This document shows positions 53,335 through 64,000 of a stretch of DNA of 64,000 nt, in pieces (the first letter of the stretch is position 1; the number at the start of each line of letters is the position of its first letter). The stretch is taken from positions 51,892,526 through 51,956,525 of the forward strand of contig OX463842.1 of NCBI GenBank assembly GCA_949825065.1. The letters are read 5' to 3'. A program made the translations under genes and the position numbers. The notes under the pieces were generated by a model. The model did not search any database. It saw only the letters and a program-made list of their open reading frames with translations, and was not told the origin of the DNA. This stretch comes from Odontocerum albicorne (lineage: Eukaryota; Arthropoda; Insecta; Trichoptera; Odontoceridae).

Positions 53335-53530
53335 AATTTCATTAAACTTTTATTGTATACAATATAACCTGAGAGGTTTATTCTCATGTGGTAATCTCTT
53401 ACAGCCAACCAGAAAGATTTCGAAGTGGAAACTAGACCGGAATTCTTTCACGAAAGTTGGTTTCCAACAAGAATTGAGCACGTAGCTGTCGGGTTAAGAT
53501 AAAAGCGTTTTATCAATTAGGTCACTTTAA
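53335..53530 (-). mobile_element. tRNA-headed SINE with LINE-J-like tail
   Basis: Minus strand: head AAAGTGACCTAATTGATAAA ... GTGCTCAATTCTTGTTG (weak B-box), a short body, then a tail TCTGGTTGGCTGTAAGAGAT, ...AATAAACCTCTCAGG, ...TTGTATACAATAAAAGTTT. This follows LINE J through TCTGGTTGGTTGGAAGAGAT and TTGTATTGCAATAAAAGTG. Confidence 0.62.
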
Positions 53531-54325
53531 GTGATGAATCGAGGAATCATAGAAATAACAAAACATAAAAGTTTTTCTCTTACATTTACGAAACTAGAAA
53601 AATATATATGTTATTGTGTTTTAATAAAATTTAGAGTTTATTTGTCACCAGCCTTAGACTTTATAAATAATATCAGATATTTATTCTGGATTTTACAATT
53701 AACGTTTTCACTTGGCTACATTAATGTTAATTTAATTTAAACCATTTATCGATTTAAATCCATGTTGTTTTTAACTTAATCTTAAAAACAAGACGTATAT
53801 TTTCAGCAAATCTAATCCTCATACCTCCTGAAAGTTTTTCAAATTTTCTAGCCCTTCACATGTTTCAGCTTTCAATGCTGAAGGTAGAAAGAAAAATGAA
53901 TGCCAACCCATCATGTCACTCCAGCGACTGTTTCCAGCGGTCAGCCCATGTTTTGTGCGGGCGTGGCTCGGCCTAGTGTGGGGTACAAGTCAGAGGGTTC
54001 ATTTTAACTTGTCACCCTTAAGGGTTTTGTTCTCACCCAGTTATGTTATAAGGGCAAGGAAAATGATCGTGTTTTCCTTACCAAATTCTAGATTTTTTTA
54101 CCGAAATAAAACCTTTGTTTTTTTATTATTATTCTTTGATATACAGTTTCAATCAATTTAATTTAATCAATTTCATATTTGGACTTAAATGAGTTCTGCT
54201 GAATCCTTTCCTTTCCCTCAGCATTTCACTATAAAAATCTTTAACAGATTAGGCCTCATTAATTATGATACTGCTTTCGAGATCCATTGATTTATTTCAA
54301 ACATTTCCTGTCTCAAAATATGCTT
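53531..54325. other. Unassigned stretch with unknown GC-richer frame
   Basis: A plus frame at 53913-54161 begins MSLQRLFPAVSPCFVRAWLG in a locally GC-richer segment (53930-54000). No family, and no convincing splice signals. Confidence 0.3.
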
Positions 54326-54329
54326 ATTT

Positions 54330-54800
54330 ATTTTATTGCAAATACAATCTGGTGGGCATTTTGTCAGGCGGCCACCTCTTCCAACCAACCAGACAAAAGT
54401 AAATGAAGCAAGTTGCATGGTTGCATAAATCATTCAAATGACTATCCATCCCCACGAAATCCATAAACACATACTTGAGCATATGACCACGAACTCCACA
54501 AAGACGGACATTCACCCGAACATCATCGATCAAAAGAAAAGAAAGGGATGGTGGAGAGGAAAGGAAAAATCTGGAATGAAGCATGTTATTTGACAGACTA
54601 GAAATTAAGAGACTTCTTAAAGCATGCCAAGGACGGAGCGAGTCTTATATAGGTTTGTAACTGATTCCAGAGTCTCAGTGCATGGACAGTAAAGGACGAC
54701 GAAAAAAAGAGGAGCGGTGAACTAGAAAGGCCAATAAACCATCTCTGTTTGAGTGTAGCGCTAATCCGTGATTGGAAGGACGCTGAAAATTTTCGGAAAT
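54330..54800 (-). pseudogene. LINE family J, RT C-terminus and 3' end
   Basis: Minus strand 54872-54675 carries NFQRPSNHGLALHSNRDGLL and AFLVHRSSFFRRPLLSMH; the 3' region (TCCAACCAACCAGACAAAAG, CTTTTCTTTTGATCGATGAT) matches 38900-39405. Frameshifts are present and the 5' end is truncated. Confidence 0.72.
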
Positions 54801-55009
54801 ATGCTTATGATACACATTATCCAAGAAGTATTGTATTTTACTTGAGAACGAGATATTCTTCATAATTTTCACATAATTTCACAGCATCGCCGTTCTATGG
54901 AAACTAAAATATTTCCTTGTGCTGCTTTGTCTGCCAAACTAGTATTCACTCAATAATTGATTGATTATATCGGTCACAAAACAAATATTATATAAAGTGC
55001 TTATGTGAG

Positions 55010-55170
55010 TTCAAAATGAGGTATAGGAAGATCAAGGAAGGTATATATAAATCGTAGGAATTATATGAGAAGGTGTATAGATGTGCAAGTGAAAAATATG
55101 TGTCGCGATAGGAAAGTATGGTCATCTGTCTTTTCTATTTACACCGGCACCAAAACAGCGGGATGGTATG
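55010..55170 (+). pseudogene. GRPRK-type LINE terminal fragment
   Basis: TAGGAAGATCAAGGAAGGTA ('GRSRKV'), ATGAGAAGGTGTATAGATGT ('MRRCIDV') and TAGGAAAGTATGGTCATCTG ('RKVWSS') occur in the family order, compressed by an internal deletion. It abuts the repeat at 55175. Confidence 0.5.
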
Positions 55171-55174
55171 CAGG

Positions 55175-55400
55175 TATCTTTAACCACTTGAGTGTTTTGC
55201 CCGAGCGGGACTCGGGCATGAAGTTTCTTCGTATACTGACGAGACCGAACCTCGTTTGCGCAAATCTTGTTTCGAGTTGTTGGGAGTGTTTCTCCCGAGC
55301 GTCGTATGGGCAGATCTTGTTTCAACTTGTTTTCTCCGAACGGAATATATTTTCGTATAGAATTTATTAGTTCACAGTTCGTCATTGTTACGTCGCGTGT
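55175..55400 (-). repeat. Repeat family P, second copy
   Basis: Reverse complement of the family at 38020-38250: GCCCGAGCGGGACTCGGGCA, AGTGTTTCTCCCGAGCGTCG, GGGCAGATCTTGTTTCAACT, TCCGAACGGAATATATTTTC. Roughly 80-85% identical by eye, co-linear throughout. Confidence 0.65.
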
Positions 55401-55729
55401 TAAAAGTCCAACTCTTAAGTGGATAAGTTTAATTTTTTTCATCTTAAACAAGTTAGAGCGTTCATCCACCGCGTAGTCAGGTGATTTTTGCAGGTTAAAT
55501 TTGAAACTTCTATCCGCATTATGTCAACTAAATAAAGTCAATAGATGAGATGTTGTTTTTTTTATATTCTGAATAGTTAAAATTGAATATCATACAGTTA
55601 TTAAGTTGTTTTTCAAACCATTTGAAGGAAGTAAGAATAAATCAATCGGGGGTTTTCCATCAACGTTAACCGGTTAAATTCTTCTCCAAATGTCTCCGGA
55701 GTAAATTTTTTTTGGTTTAAATAACTTTG

Positions 55730-56240
55730 TTAATTTTTTGTCTTAATTTATTCTTACCTATATTCATATCATCACGTCATATCCTTTGCGGAGTAGGCAA
55801 AGAGGACAGATCTATAAACTTTTCTATCCAAGCACACAAATTTAATCTCTTCCACATTCATATATCTTGTCATGCACAATTTTCAATTATTCCTACTTCT
55901 CACTATATTTTCTTTTAAAATCTGGTCCATTTGCTCCAACCACGTTTTCCTCGGTCTGCCTCTTCCACGCACATCTTGCATTTCGCACTTGTATACTCAT
56001 TTATTCATTATTGCATAATTCATTCTCTCCACATTTCAAATCACCTAAAAGCTTATTTCTTCACCATACTTAAAACATCAGTTTTTTCCAAGCGATAATT
56101 TCTGATGTCTCTACTCCACTTTTTTTCAAACATTAGCATTTAAAAAAAACCTTAGTGCATGCGTCTCCACAGCATCAATCTAACACTTGTCTTTTTCTAT
56201 GAAGTCCAAGTTTCTCTTTCATACATACATTATTTATTCT
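55730..56240 (-). pseudogene. GRPRK-type LINE relic
   Basis: Minus-strand landmarks in order: GTAGGCAAAGAGGACAGATC (terminal zone), AACCACGTTTTCCTCGGTCT ('RPRKT') and a decayed 'RWF' zone near 56040. It is close to the copy at 19320-19790 (shared TTCTATCCAAGCACACAA). Confidence 0.52.
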
Positions 56241-57011
56241 TAGTAAAAAAATTATAATATTTTATCAGTATTACCCATCATTTTTAGCTGCTTAACCCAT
56301 TTGCTAAAAACGTTTACCTTGTGACAGTCTCGTATTCAAAGATATTGGTAATTTGTATAAAAAAATATTTATTTTCCTGAAACACACAAAAAAAAAAATT
56401 CAATATAAAATGACAGAAATTTTCATTGACAGGTGGCAGCGATATTTCTATTTTTTTGTTGTTCATTCTGCTCCGAGCTTCGGATAACTTTTTATTCACG
56501 AAAAGAACTTCAGAAGTTGGTTTTCGCTTTCAAGATCAAACTGTTCTCGCAACAAAACTTTACTGAAATAAAATTTATTTTTCCTTAGAATGGAGCAAAT
56601 AGAAAAGTTAAAAACTTTTTTCACATTTTCTCTCTTTGGTGACAAGAAAAAATAAGTATATTAAAAAATTTTTGCATTTCAACTTTATATTCGCTTTTAA
56701 CTATAATATAAACATAAGTCAAAAAGATAAATAGTTTTTTCATGAAAAATAATCAACTTTTTAATACCATTACACATATGGTATATTTAGACTAGCAATT
56801 CTCAATTCATAAGAAAAATCAACATTAAACGCTAAGATATTCCTTATTTTGTAATATATACATGTATTAAATTTCAACAAAATACATACATTATAAATAT
56901 TAAATAAATTTTGTTTCTTTATGTTTGTTTAAGATAAAATTTTGTAAATTTAGCAATAATTTAAGTATTTGATTCAACTTGTCTTATATATGTTATGTTA
57001 TGTTAAATACA
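56241..57011. other. Unassigned stretch
   Basis: A+T-rich; no recognised feature. Confidence 0.45.
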
Positions 57012-57625
57012 CTTCTTCTTCTCCCTGGCTCTATCCCAACTCACTGTCTACGAAGACTGTTGGGGTCAGCTCTCCTCGCCCTCAGGTTGTATGCTCTTCT
57101 GTCCCGGACTACGTCCTCCAGGCCGTGCCTCTGCATCAGGTTATCTTTTTGCACCACCCATGAATTATTTGGTCTTCCTCTGGTTGTTATTCGAGGAAAA
57201 TCCGTCTAGATTTCCTGGTTCACAATGTGATTGGACTTCCACGAATGCGTGAGCTTTTTATTTTGTCTCTTAGGGACACACGAGCTGACCATCTTAGAAT
57301 GCGCATTTCAGCAGTTTCTAGTTACCTGGAGTAAGAGTTATACATCGTCCAGCATTCGGAGCCATAGAGGAGTGTGGATTTGACAATCGTTTGGTATACT
57401 TTTCCTTTTAACGTTACTGGCATTTTCGGATCACATAGAACTCCCGTCATTGGTCTAAACTTCATCCATCCCACAAAAATTCTATGTGTTACATCTGCTG
57501 CACATCCTCCATCGCTATGGATGAGTGACCCAAGATACTTAAAAGAGTCACAATTTGGTAATGTTTCTCCATCCATTTGCATTACGGGAGTGACAGCATT
57601 TGTGTTCTCGGATGGTAGGTACACT
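57012..57625 (-). pseudogene. LINE family Y RT C-terminus, copy 2
   Basis: Minus strand: NAVTPVMQMDGETLPNCDSF, KYLGSLIHSDGGCAADVTHR, GWMKFRPMTGVLCDPKMPVT, LKGKVYQTIVKSTLLYGSEC, WTMYNSYS, a stop, then further degraded coding to 57012. It extends further 5' than the copy at 25496 and ends at the same 3' point. Confidence 0.78.
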
Positions 57626-57739
57626 GTTGTAGGTACACTGTTATGTGAAATACACTGTTGTGTTTGAAATAAAATAAATCAATAATCTTAACTTTTTTAC
57701 TCAATGACAGCTGTTTCACCACACAATTAAACGAACGTT

Positions 57740-58030
57740 AAGTTATTTTGACATATATACAAACCACAACGCCATTTATTTGTCGATGTAAGCAGAGAAG
57801 ACAGAGTGCCAAACTGTTCTATCACAACAGACATTTTTCAAGTCCTTTACATGCATACAACTTCTCTTACAACTCATATAATTTTCCGAACTTTTTTACA
57901 TTACGTTCTTTCAAAAATCATTCACTCGATCAAACCACAGTTTCTTTGGCATTTCTCTAAAACGTCTTCTTCTTACATTTGCGCTAAACACTTTTTCCTA
58001 AGTGTTGATTCATTTGTTTGACATGCCTAA
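57740..58030 (-). pseudogene. GRPRK-type LINE relic, left part
   Basis: GATGTAAGCAGAGAAGACAG (terminal zone), GATCAAACCACAGTTTCTTT and CTTCTTCTTACATTTGCGCT follow the family order on the minus strand. Similarity stops at the foldback element and may resume beyond it at 58490. Confidence 0.45.
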
Positions 58031-58031
58031 A

Positions 58032-58490
58032 TTATATTATTTATAGTTAAGGCATTAACATTGTGGATGTTGAAAGACGTAGTAATTTGTTTTATCAAAC
58101 ACTATTTATTCCATTTTTTGTAACGGTATAACCCTACCGGTTTCAAGGCTTTCACCTCATCTTCAGGGCAGCACAAACATGACTTGTCTACACTTTAAAT
58201 TGGACAGATTAGAGGCCTCAAAAAACTCTAAGTCGGTCCATTGAGGTGAACATCTGGAAAACACATATATACCAAGAATTACTCCGCTGCTCGCCGAGGT
58301 CGTCCCATGCCTCCCCTAGCCCCAGTCTCCAACGCGAATGTTTACGGTTAGAGGGATGTATCTTGGTACCAGTTCTAACAAAATTCAGTCTTGTTTGTGC
58401 TCCCCTGAAGATTAGGGGAAAGCCTTGAAACCGGTAGGGTTATACCGTTACAAAAAGTGGAATAAACAGTGTTTGATAAAACAAATAACA
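58032..58490. mobile_element. Foldback element, best-preserved copy
   Basis: Arms of about 100 bp: left (58083-58185) TTTATCAAACACTATTTATT, AACGGTATAACCCTACCGGT, TTCAAGGCTTTCACCTCATC, AGGGCAGCACAAACATGACT. The right arm (58385-58490) is the reverse complement. About 200 bp of loop contains unique sequence. The TATAGTTAAGGCATTAACAT segment at the left edge also flanks the other copies. A 61-codon frame in the loop is not credible. Probably inserted in a LINE relic. Confidence 0.8.
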
Positions 58491-58690
58491 ATGCCTTACT
58501 TATCTCCGTGTAATCTTTTTCATCTTATTTCATGCAGCAGCCTTACGTTCGTATTATCTTTAGTCATTTTATTACGTTTTCTTTTAAATATTGTGACCTA
58601 TGTGCATGTTAGTTTGATATTGCAACTATCCATGATCCTGTTTATTGTTTGTATTGAGTTTTATAAAAATAAATGTCAACATTACAATTA
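58491..58690 (-). pseudogene. GRPRK-type LINE relic, right part
   Basis: CATGCAGCAGCCTTACGTTC and TTTTAAATATTGTGACCTAT correspond on the minus strand to the 'LKA' and 'MYDR' zones. Likely the continuation of 57740-58030 across the foldback insertion. Confidence 0.4.
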
Positions 58691-59060
58691 ATGATTTACT
58701 AATGAAGGTTAACTTACTTACGTTGAAATCCAAAGGTTTCCTTTGCAAAACACTTACCAAACTCCTTACTTGTAGAGAAAAAAGAACTTTTTTCAACCAC
58801 TATATTGATTGTACTTAAATTTGAATGAATGACGTACAATTTGCGATGTAAAATGAACTAGGATTAAGGATCAAAAGAATCGAGGTTCATTTGTTAAGGT
58901 AAATATATTAAGCGCGATTCCAATATCTATAGATGGTTTGGTGAAAATGGTCAAATAAAAGGCAGAATACAGCCTGTGACAGCGTGTGTTTTCTGTACGC
59001 CAGCCTACTTGAACGCGTGGGTCGCGGCCCAAAAAAATAAAATACAATCTTCGGTGTAAA
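58691..59060. other. Unassigned stretch
   Basis: No recognised feature. Confidence 0.4.
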
Positions 59061-59063
59061 ATG

Positions 59064-59125
59064 TGCCGCAGTGACGGCTTGCACTCACGCTTAACAAGTG
59101 GACGCCCCAAGTTCGATATCTGGCG
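59064..59125 (+). mobile_element. Decayed tRNA-like SINE head
   Basis: GTGACGGCTTGCACTCACGC and CCAAGTTCGATATCTGGCGG (B-box GTTCGATATC). The head resembles the copy at 48262 (ATTCACGCTTAGCAAG versus ACTCACGCTTAACAAG). Confidence 0.42.
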
Positions 59126-59955
59126 GATTCCCTTCTGGACTGATTCAACTTTTGTGATATTTAACATCTGAATCAAATACAAACTTAGCATATATGACAC
59201 GCATAACAACTAATTCATTTTCCCTCATCCATAGAGTTAGTACACGTTTTGCATAAAGGCCAAATTTTTGGCACATGGCAAACAATGAGATACAAAATTC
59301 GATAAAGGAAAAGTGTGCTAAAACTTCTAGCGGCGAATCAGGGCGTGGTTATTATTGCAACAGAAGTTTGAATATTTGGAATTGAAGAGTTAAACTCACA
59401 AACCGTGTTTTTTATTTTTCATTTTTTTTATGAAAAAACACTATATCTACAAGCGACAATATACCCATAAATAGCATAGATGTGAATTCAAACTATAAAA
59501 ATTGCTTTATATACTTTAATGTTTTTTTATTTTTCGCAAATAAAACGTTTTGTAGAAAATGTGCAGTTTTTTTCATATAACTCTCAACGTATTTTTTGGC
59601 TCTTGGGTGGTTTATGAGTTTTACTCTTCAATTGCTGGAGGAATAACTTGTGGAAACAATTTGTGTGAATTCTTAAACATGGTGCTATTTTGAATGATTG
59701 TATACGAAAAATTGTGAAATGGACTTTTAGTTTATCTGAAATAAGGAAATATACCAGTGGCTGCCTCGCGTGGTACAAACATATAATTAATTCTCAAAAC
59801 TTATCAAATTGATGAGTTTGTGACAGAGGTATAAAATAATCAATAATCAGTAAGCGTCAACTTATTTTCCATCTTTATGTGTCGTCTGTAAGATACAGAT
59901 AAAATTCTTCTTTACTAGTACACGACAAATGAAAGGCAACAAACCCAGCTTCATA
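59126..59955. other. Unassigned stretch
   Basis: A+T-rich; no recognised feature. Confidence 0.45.
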
Positions 59956-59963
59956 TAAATTAA

Positions 59964-60660
59964 GTGTACACTTTACCTGTCTATTGTCTTATTTTGTATT
60001 TATACAGAAAGTTAGTAGCATTGAACTGGTTGAATGTTAGAAATAGACATAAAATTCATATACTGTCTCTATTGTATAATATATTTAACTGTTCCGCCAC
60101 CCCTTCTTATCTCGTCAAACATTTGCAGCGTCTTTCCATTCATGGATTAGCGCGTCGCTCACACAGATTTTATCTATTGGCCTTTCCAGTTCACCGCTCC
60201 TCTTTTTTAACGTCGTCCTTTACTGTACATGCAGTGAGACTCTGGAATGAGTTATAAACTAATATAAGACTCGTTCCGTCCTTGGCATGCTTTAAGAAGC
60301 GACTGAAAAAAACTCTTCATTTCTTATCAGTAAAATAACGTGTTTCATTCCTGATTTTTCTTTTCCTTTCTTCTCCACCATCCCTTACTTTCCTTTTGAT
60401 TGATGATATCTCACTTGATATGAAAAAGAATGTTCGGGTGATTGTCCGTCTTTGTGAGGTTTGTAGGCATATGCTCACGTATGTGTTTATGGATTTCGTA
60501 GGGATGGATAGTCATTTGAATGATTTATGAGACCACGTAATTTGCTTCATTTACTTTTGTCTGATTGGTTGGAAGAGATTGCCGCTTGGTAATAAGCCCG
60601 CCCGATTGTTTTTCCGATAAAAGTGTTAAAAAAATAAATAAGTGATCATATAAATAAATA
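59964..60660 (+). pseudogene. LINE family J, longest copy
   Basis: The frame 59964-60257 reads LVALNWLNVRNRHKIHILSL, LYNIFNCSATPSYLVKHLQR, LSIHGLARRSHRFYLLAFPV, HRSSFLTSSFTVHAVRLWNE, then a stop and TNIRLVPSLACFKKRL. The 3' region has CTTTTGATTGATGATATCTC, TGATTGGTTGGAAGAGATTG, AATAAGCCCGCCCGATTG and a tail of AAATAAATAA repeats. It is the reference copy of the family here. Only the last ~120 codons of RT remain. Confidence 0.82.
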
Positions 60661-60866
60661 AATAAATTTATGATTTTCTGTGTGAGCGCCACAACGTGAT
60701 ACTTCAGCACAACCACCCGATTGACTGATAAATTTCCTCAATCAAAATGTATTGCTTAGTTTATCAGTATATAGATTTTCCTATTTTCAAACCATTTGTA
60801 TATTTTCTTTACAATTTTTTAAATATGTATTTGTAAGTATCTCTTGAAAGGCAAATACGAGATATA

Positions 60867-61770
60867 TCCAGAAAGTAAGTGTACTGAATTTTGGTAGGTT
60901 ACAAATTTTTTTATTTAAACAAAAAAATTACGTGGTTACCGTAGTACATATGTAAGCTATTTTTCGACATAGTCGCCATTCCTCTCAATGCAGGTGGTGA
61001 AGCGGGGTATCAACTTTTTGATGCCTTCCTCGAAGTAGTTTCCCACCAACCCCTCCGTCCACTTCTCCACTTCCTCGTTTACCTCCTCGTCGGTTGAAAA
61101 CCTTTTTCCACCCATGTGCAGCTTCAGGGAGGTAAAGAGATAGTAATCTGAAGGTGCTAGGTCAGGGGAATGCGCGGGATGGTTCAGGACATCCCATTTA
61201 AACGGTCTGGCATTGTCGTGCAGCAGGCAGACTCCCCTTGTCAGCATGCCTCTCCTCTTGTTCTGAATCACCCCCCGCAATTTTTTTAGGGTGTCACAGT
61301 ATCTTGCAGAGCTGATGGTCTCCCCTAAGGCATATATTCAATTAAAATTATGCCTTGACAGTCCCAAAACACTGATGCTATGATTTTCTTGGCTGAAATT
61401 GTGGTTTTGAACTTTTTGGCAGGGGGTGAAGAGGTGTGACGTGACCGTTTTTAAACTCGCGACACCACTTGTACACACTCGTACGATTCATAGCTTTATC
61501 ACCATATGCAGTTTTCACTTCATTATAAACCTCAACCGGAGGTTTTCCCTTCCAAACGAGATAACGGATGACGCCGCGTATTTCGCACTTGGCGGGAGAT
61601 TGGATTGACATTTTTCACGAAACGTGTTGTCGCGTCGACACTTCTCAACGTACTGACCTCGAACCGGTCTCGTTACGGAGGAGAAGGGTCAGGCTACACG
61701 GAAGTGTAGCCAACATGTCGAAAATAAAATCCATCCGGTCGTGAGAGCCTCAGTACACTTACTTTCTGGA
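60867..61770 (-). mobile_element. Internally deleted mariner
   Basis: Termini TCCAGAAAGTAAGTGTACTG match as inverted repeats at both ends, flanked by TA (60865-60866 and 61771-61772). The minus strand encodes the N-terminal HTH (CEIRGVIRYLVWKGKPPVEV, TSVYKWCREFKNG), then, after a large gap and frame change, KTTISAKKIIASVFWDCQGI, CLLHDNARP joined directly to FKWDVLNHPAHSPDLAPSDY, and ERNGDYVEK. The stretch with the first catalytic Asp is missing, and about 11 residues are lost after DNARP, collapsing the second-to-third Asp spacing. About 0.9 kb versus the usual 1.3 kb. Confidence 0.88.
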
Positions 61771-61772
61771 TA

Positions 61773-62390
61773 CGCATAGTACTATTCGTCGGCAATACAG
61801 ATCCTGAAATGAAAATTATTGGAAAAGTCTGCTTTTGTTACAAAAATCGATAGCGCTCTAAATCTGGTTTAGGGATTAAACACCCCCTCGAAAGCAAAAC
61901 AACTGTAATGTATGCCGTATTTGGCTAAACCATTATTTGAGTGCTACCGGGATAAGCTTTACCGGTATATCGTGCTTTGTTATATTTCCGGAATTGACAA
62001 ATATCAAAACAGGTACACAATTAAATTCGAGACGCAAATATTATATAATATATAATATTCAAACTAAATATTGAATGCGTGTTTAAAGATTTATTATCGT
62101 TGTTTTCCTTAAAATCATCTTTATTTTTTTCAACCCAGCTAATTTGTATAAAGCCTTCATCTTTAAAAAACTCTATGAAAATATTTTAACGCTATAAAGA
62201 TATCAGCATTTTTATGCTGATAATATTAAATCAATTTTGAGATAAAATAATGTCAATTATTGTTGTGGATGTATAGTCCTTTGATGTTTCCTTATGGTGT
62301 ACTTAAAACACACTTGGACTTGCATATTAAAAACATATTAAAAAGAACCACTGAAGTAGGCACATAACTTGCAGTTCAACATAATACGTT
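61773..62390. other. Unassigned stretch
   Basis: A+T-rich; no recognised feature. Confidence 0.45.
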
Positions 62391-62394
62391 TTGT

Positions 62395-63115
62395 GTAATA
62401 CTACCACACGTCTAGCACAGTTAACACAATACTACCACACGTCTAGCACTGTTATCACAATACTACCACACGTCTAGCACAGTTATCATAATACTACCAC
62501 ACGTCTAGCACTTCTTAAACTTTCTGTAGACTCTCAAGAGTCTGTTATAGCAGGATTGTCCTGTGATGCTGAGCTCCAGCTATCTCTCCATCGTTTCGGG
62601 GGTCTCCCTGGCGGACGCCGTCCATCCGGCACCCCATGCAGAGCTATGTATGGAATTCTTGTAGAATTCATTCTCTGTACATGTTGGTACCAGTATCGTC
62701 GAAGCTGTCGTACCCATCTGACCACATCTTAGACCTCACAAACCTCTCGGATTGTGGTGTTCCTTACACGATCACGCAAAGTCTTCCCAGCAATAGAGCG
62801 CAGAGTTCTCATTTCCGTTGTCCTTAGCATACTTTTTGTCCTGACAGTGTCCGCCCTCGTTTCGATGCCATATGTAAGGATAGGTCGCACACAGGTCTTA
62901 TAAATGTGTACCTTGCTATCCGTTCTCATATCTGTATTCCTCCATATGACATCTCTCAGGCAGTGCGCCACAACTGCAGCTTTATCTACCTGAGGCCTTA
63001 CTTCTAGCACTGTTATCACAATACTACCACACGTCGAGTACTGTTATCACAATACTACCACACGTCTAGTACTGTTATTACAATACAACCACACGCCTAG
63101 CACTGTTATCACATG
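62395..63115. repeat. 31-bp satellite split by a LINE insertion
   Basis: Unit ACAATACTACCACACGTCTA plus GCACTGTTATC. About four copies lie at 62395-62512 and about four at 63003-63115. The two halves are in phase across the LINE fragment between them. Confidence 0.9.
62513..63002 (-). pseudogene. LINE fragment nested in the 31-bp satellite
   Basis: Minus strand: RPQVDKAAVVAHCLRDVIWR, SKVHIYKTCVRPILTYGIET, RADTVRTKSMLRTTEMRTLR, SIAGKTLRDRVRNTTIREVC, then in another frame MVRWVRQLRRYWYQHVQRMN and GRRPPGRPPKRWRDSW. This is the RT C-terminal region ('VRP.LTYG.E...T..M.TLR...G....DR.R...IR..C' and 'GRPPKRW.D'). TCTAGCACT occurs on both sides (62504-62512 and 63003-63011), as a target duplication within the satellite would. 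Confidence 0.82.
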
Positions 63116-64000
63116 AATTACTTTTATTTTACCAGCCTAGGATATTTTACTTTCGGATACCATTGGAAGCTAAACGCATGACCCTCGGATAAAAGTCTAG
63201 AGTGTTACTAAAAACACTACAAAGGTTGTCATGTACCATATGTGAATGTACTAAAAAAGTGTCACAAGCTTTGTAGGGCTGTCAGCCACCGTATATCATA
63301 TAACATATTAGTGTGTTATTATAACAAAAATTTAAGTATTTTTCTTTTCCAACCTACATCTGCCTCATCAATTCAGTAATACAATCATTTTTATAAAAAA
63401 AATGCAGTCCATTTTATTTGTTATTATTTGGTAGGGTTGTTGTTTTCAGAATGTGTGATTAAATTGTCTTTTATCATATATAAATTTTTGTTTATTTTGT
63501 TCATATTTTAAGTATCTAAAAATTGAGGATTTGTCATCTGTCTTATCGAAAGTGATATTGTGTCATCAATTTTTGTTATATATTAATTAGAAAAAAAGCA
63601 GCATTATAAATTCCGTCTTTCTTGTAATTTTTTAATGTTATATTTTTTAATTTACATTTTAGGATTGTTTTTTTTTTTACATTTCTCAATTTACGAACTC
63701 AAAACACCCACAAATTATTTTATGGATTCACGTTCTGCCAAATAGGTTACGACCATAAATCGGAAGAATTGCATATCTATTTTTTTGCCTTAAGATAACC
63801 TCTAGACCTAAGATAAATGTGGAATTCATGTGGTGATCATTTTTTTATAAACTTAAATATTAATTTTATTTTACACTAGGTATAGGTTAAACCCAACTTA
63901 ATTAAATAACATGGAAAAAATTTAATAATAAAGTCTAAATATGGCCAAATAACAACAGTTACAATTTTCATCATGCTTCCATGTAAAGTGATTCAATCAT
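63116..64000. other. Unassigned stretch
   Basis: A+T-rich to the window end; no recognised feature. Confidence 0.45.

Overview
The window is AT-rich (about one third G+C by eye), repeat-dense eukaryotic DNA. There are no operons, bacterial genes, rRNA or CRISPR arrays. Its mobile-element content is that of an arthropod, most probably an insect: piggyBac-like TTAA elements, several mariner lineages, hAT and Tc1-like deletion derivatives, 5'-truncated non-LTR retrotransposons (LINEs) with AATA-type tails, and tRNA-headed SINEs whose 3' tail resembles a resident LINE. Lepidoptera is plausible but not proven. Almost everything visible is transposon-derived or tandemly repeated, as expected in a very long intron or an intergenic desert.

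The only convincing host-gene signal is a short GC-rich island at 18481-18626. It reads as an exon with a polypyrimidine/CAG acceptor, a 94-nt 5' leader, a strong Kozak ATG at 18575, a 17-residue signal-peptide-like start (MGARALLALLASAITLT) and a phase-1 GTAAGT donor at 18627. No later exon was recognised, so the following 45 kb may be its first large intron. A second CpG-rich island at about 47945-48120 has no clear coding interpretation.

Layout. 0-9 kb: a minisatellite seeded on a foldback arm, a 39-bp array, piggyBac-like MITEs, a LINE relic, a solo LTR and a mariner relic. 9.6-14.4 kb: a LINE between 32-bp direct repeats, a MITE, a 1.5-kb element with long terminal inverted repeats and another LTR. 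15-19.3 kb: a dispersed-motif region, a possible LTR, a Tc1-like derivative, the exon and its splice-donor minisatellite. 19.3-30 kb: LINE relics, a hAT element, an LTR, and a mariner carrying a nested LINE. 31-32.5 kb: two large minisatellites. 33-46 kb: LINEs, SINEs, LTRs, MITEs and a nearly intact mariner with a tandem array made from its own end. 46-64 kb: LINE and SINE relics, foldback elements, a deleted mariner and a 31-bp satellite holding a LINE insertion.

Three points stand out. Several minisatellites appear to have grown from pre-existing functional junctions: a splice donor, a mariner terminal repeat and a foldback arm. Four solo-LTR-like copies carry a palindromic GGTCA-N-TGACC box close to their 5' end that looks like an ecdysone-receptor IR-1 element. 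SINE tails match a resident LINE tail, the signature of a SINE/LINE mobilisation partnership. Boundaries were read by eye, without alignment or database searches.
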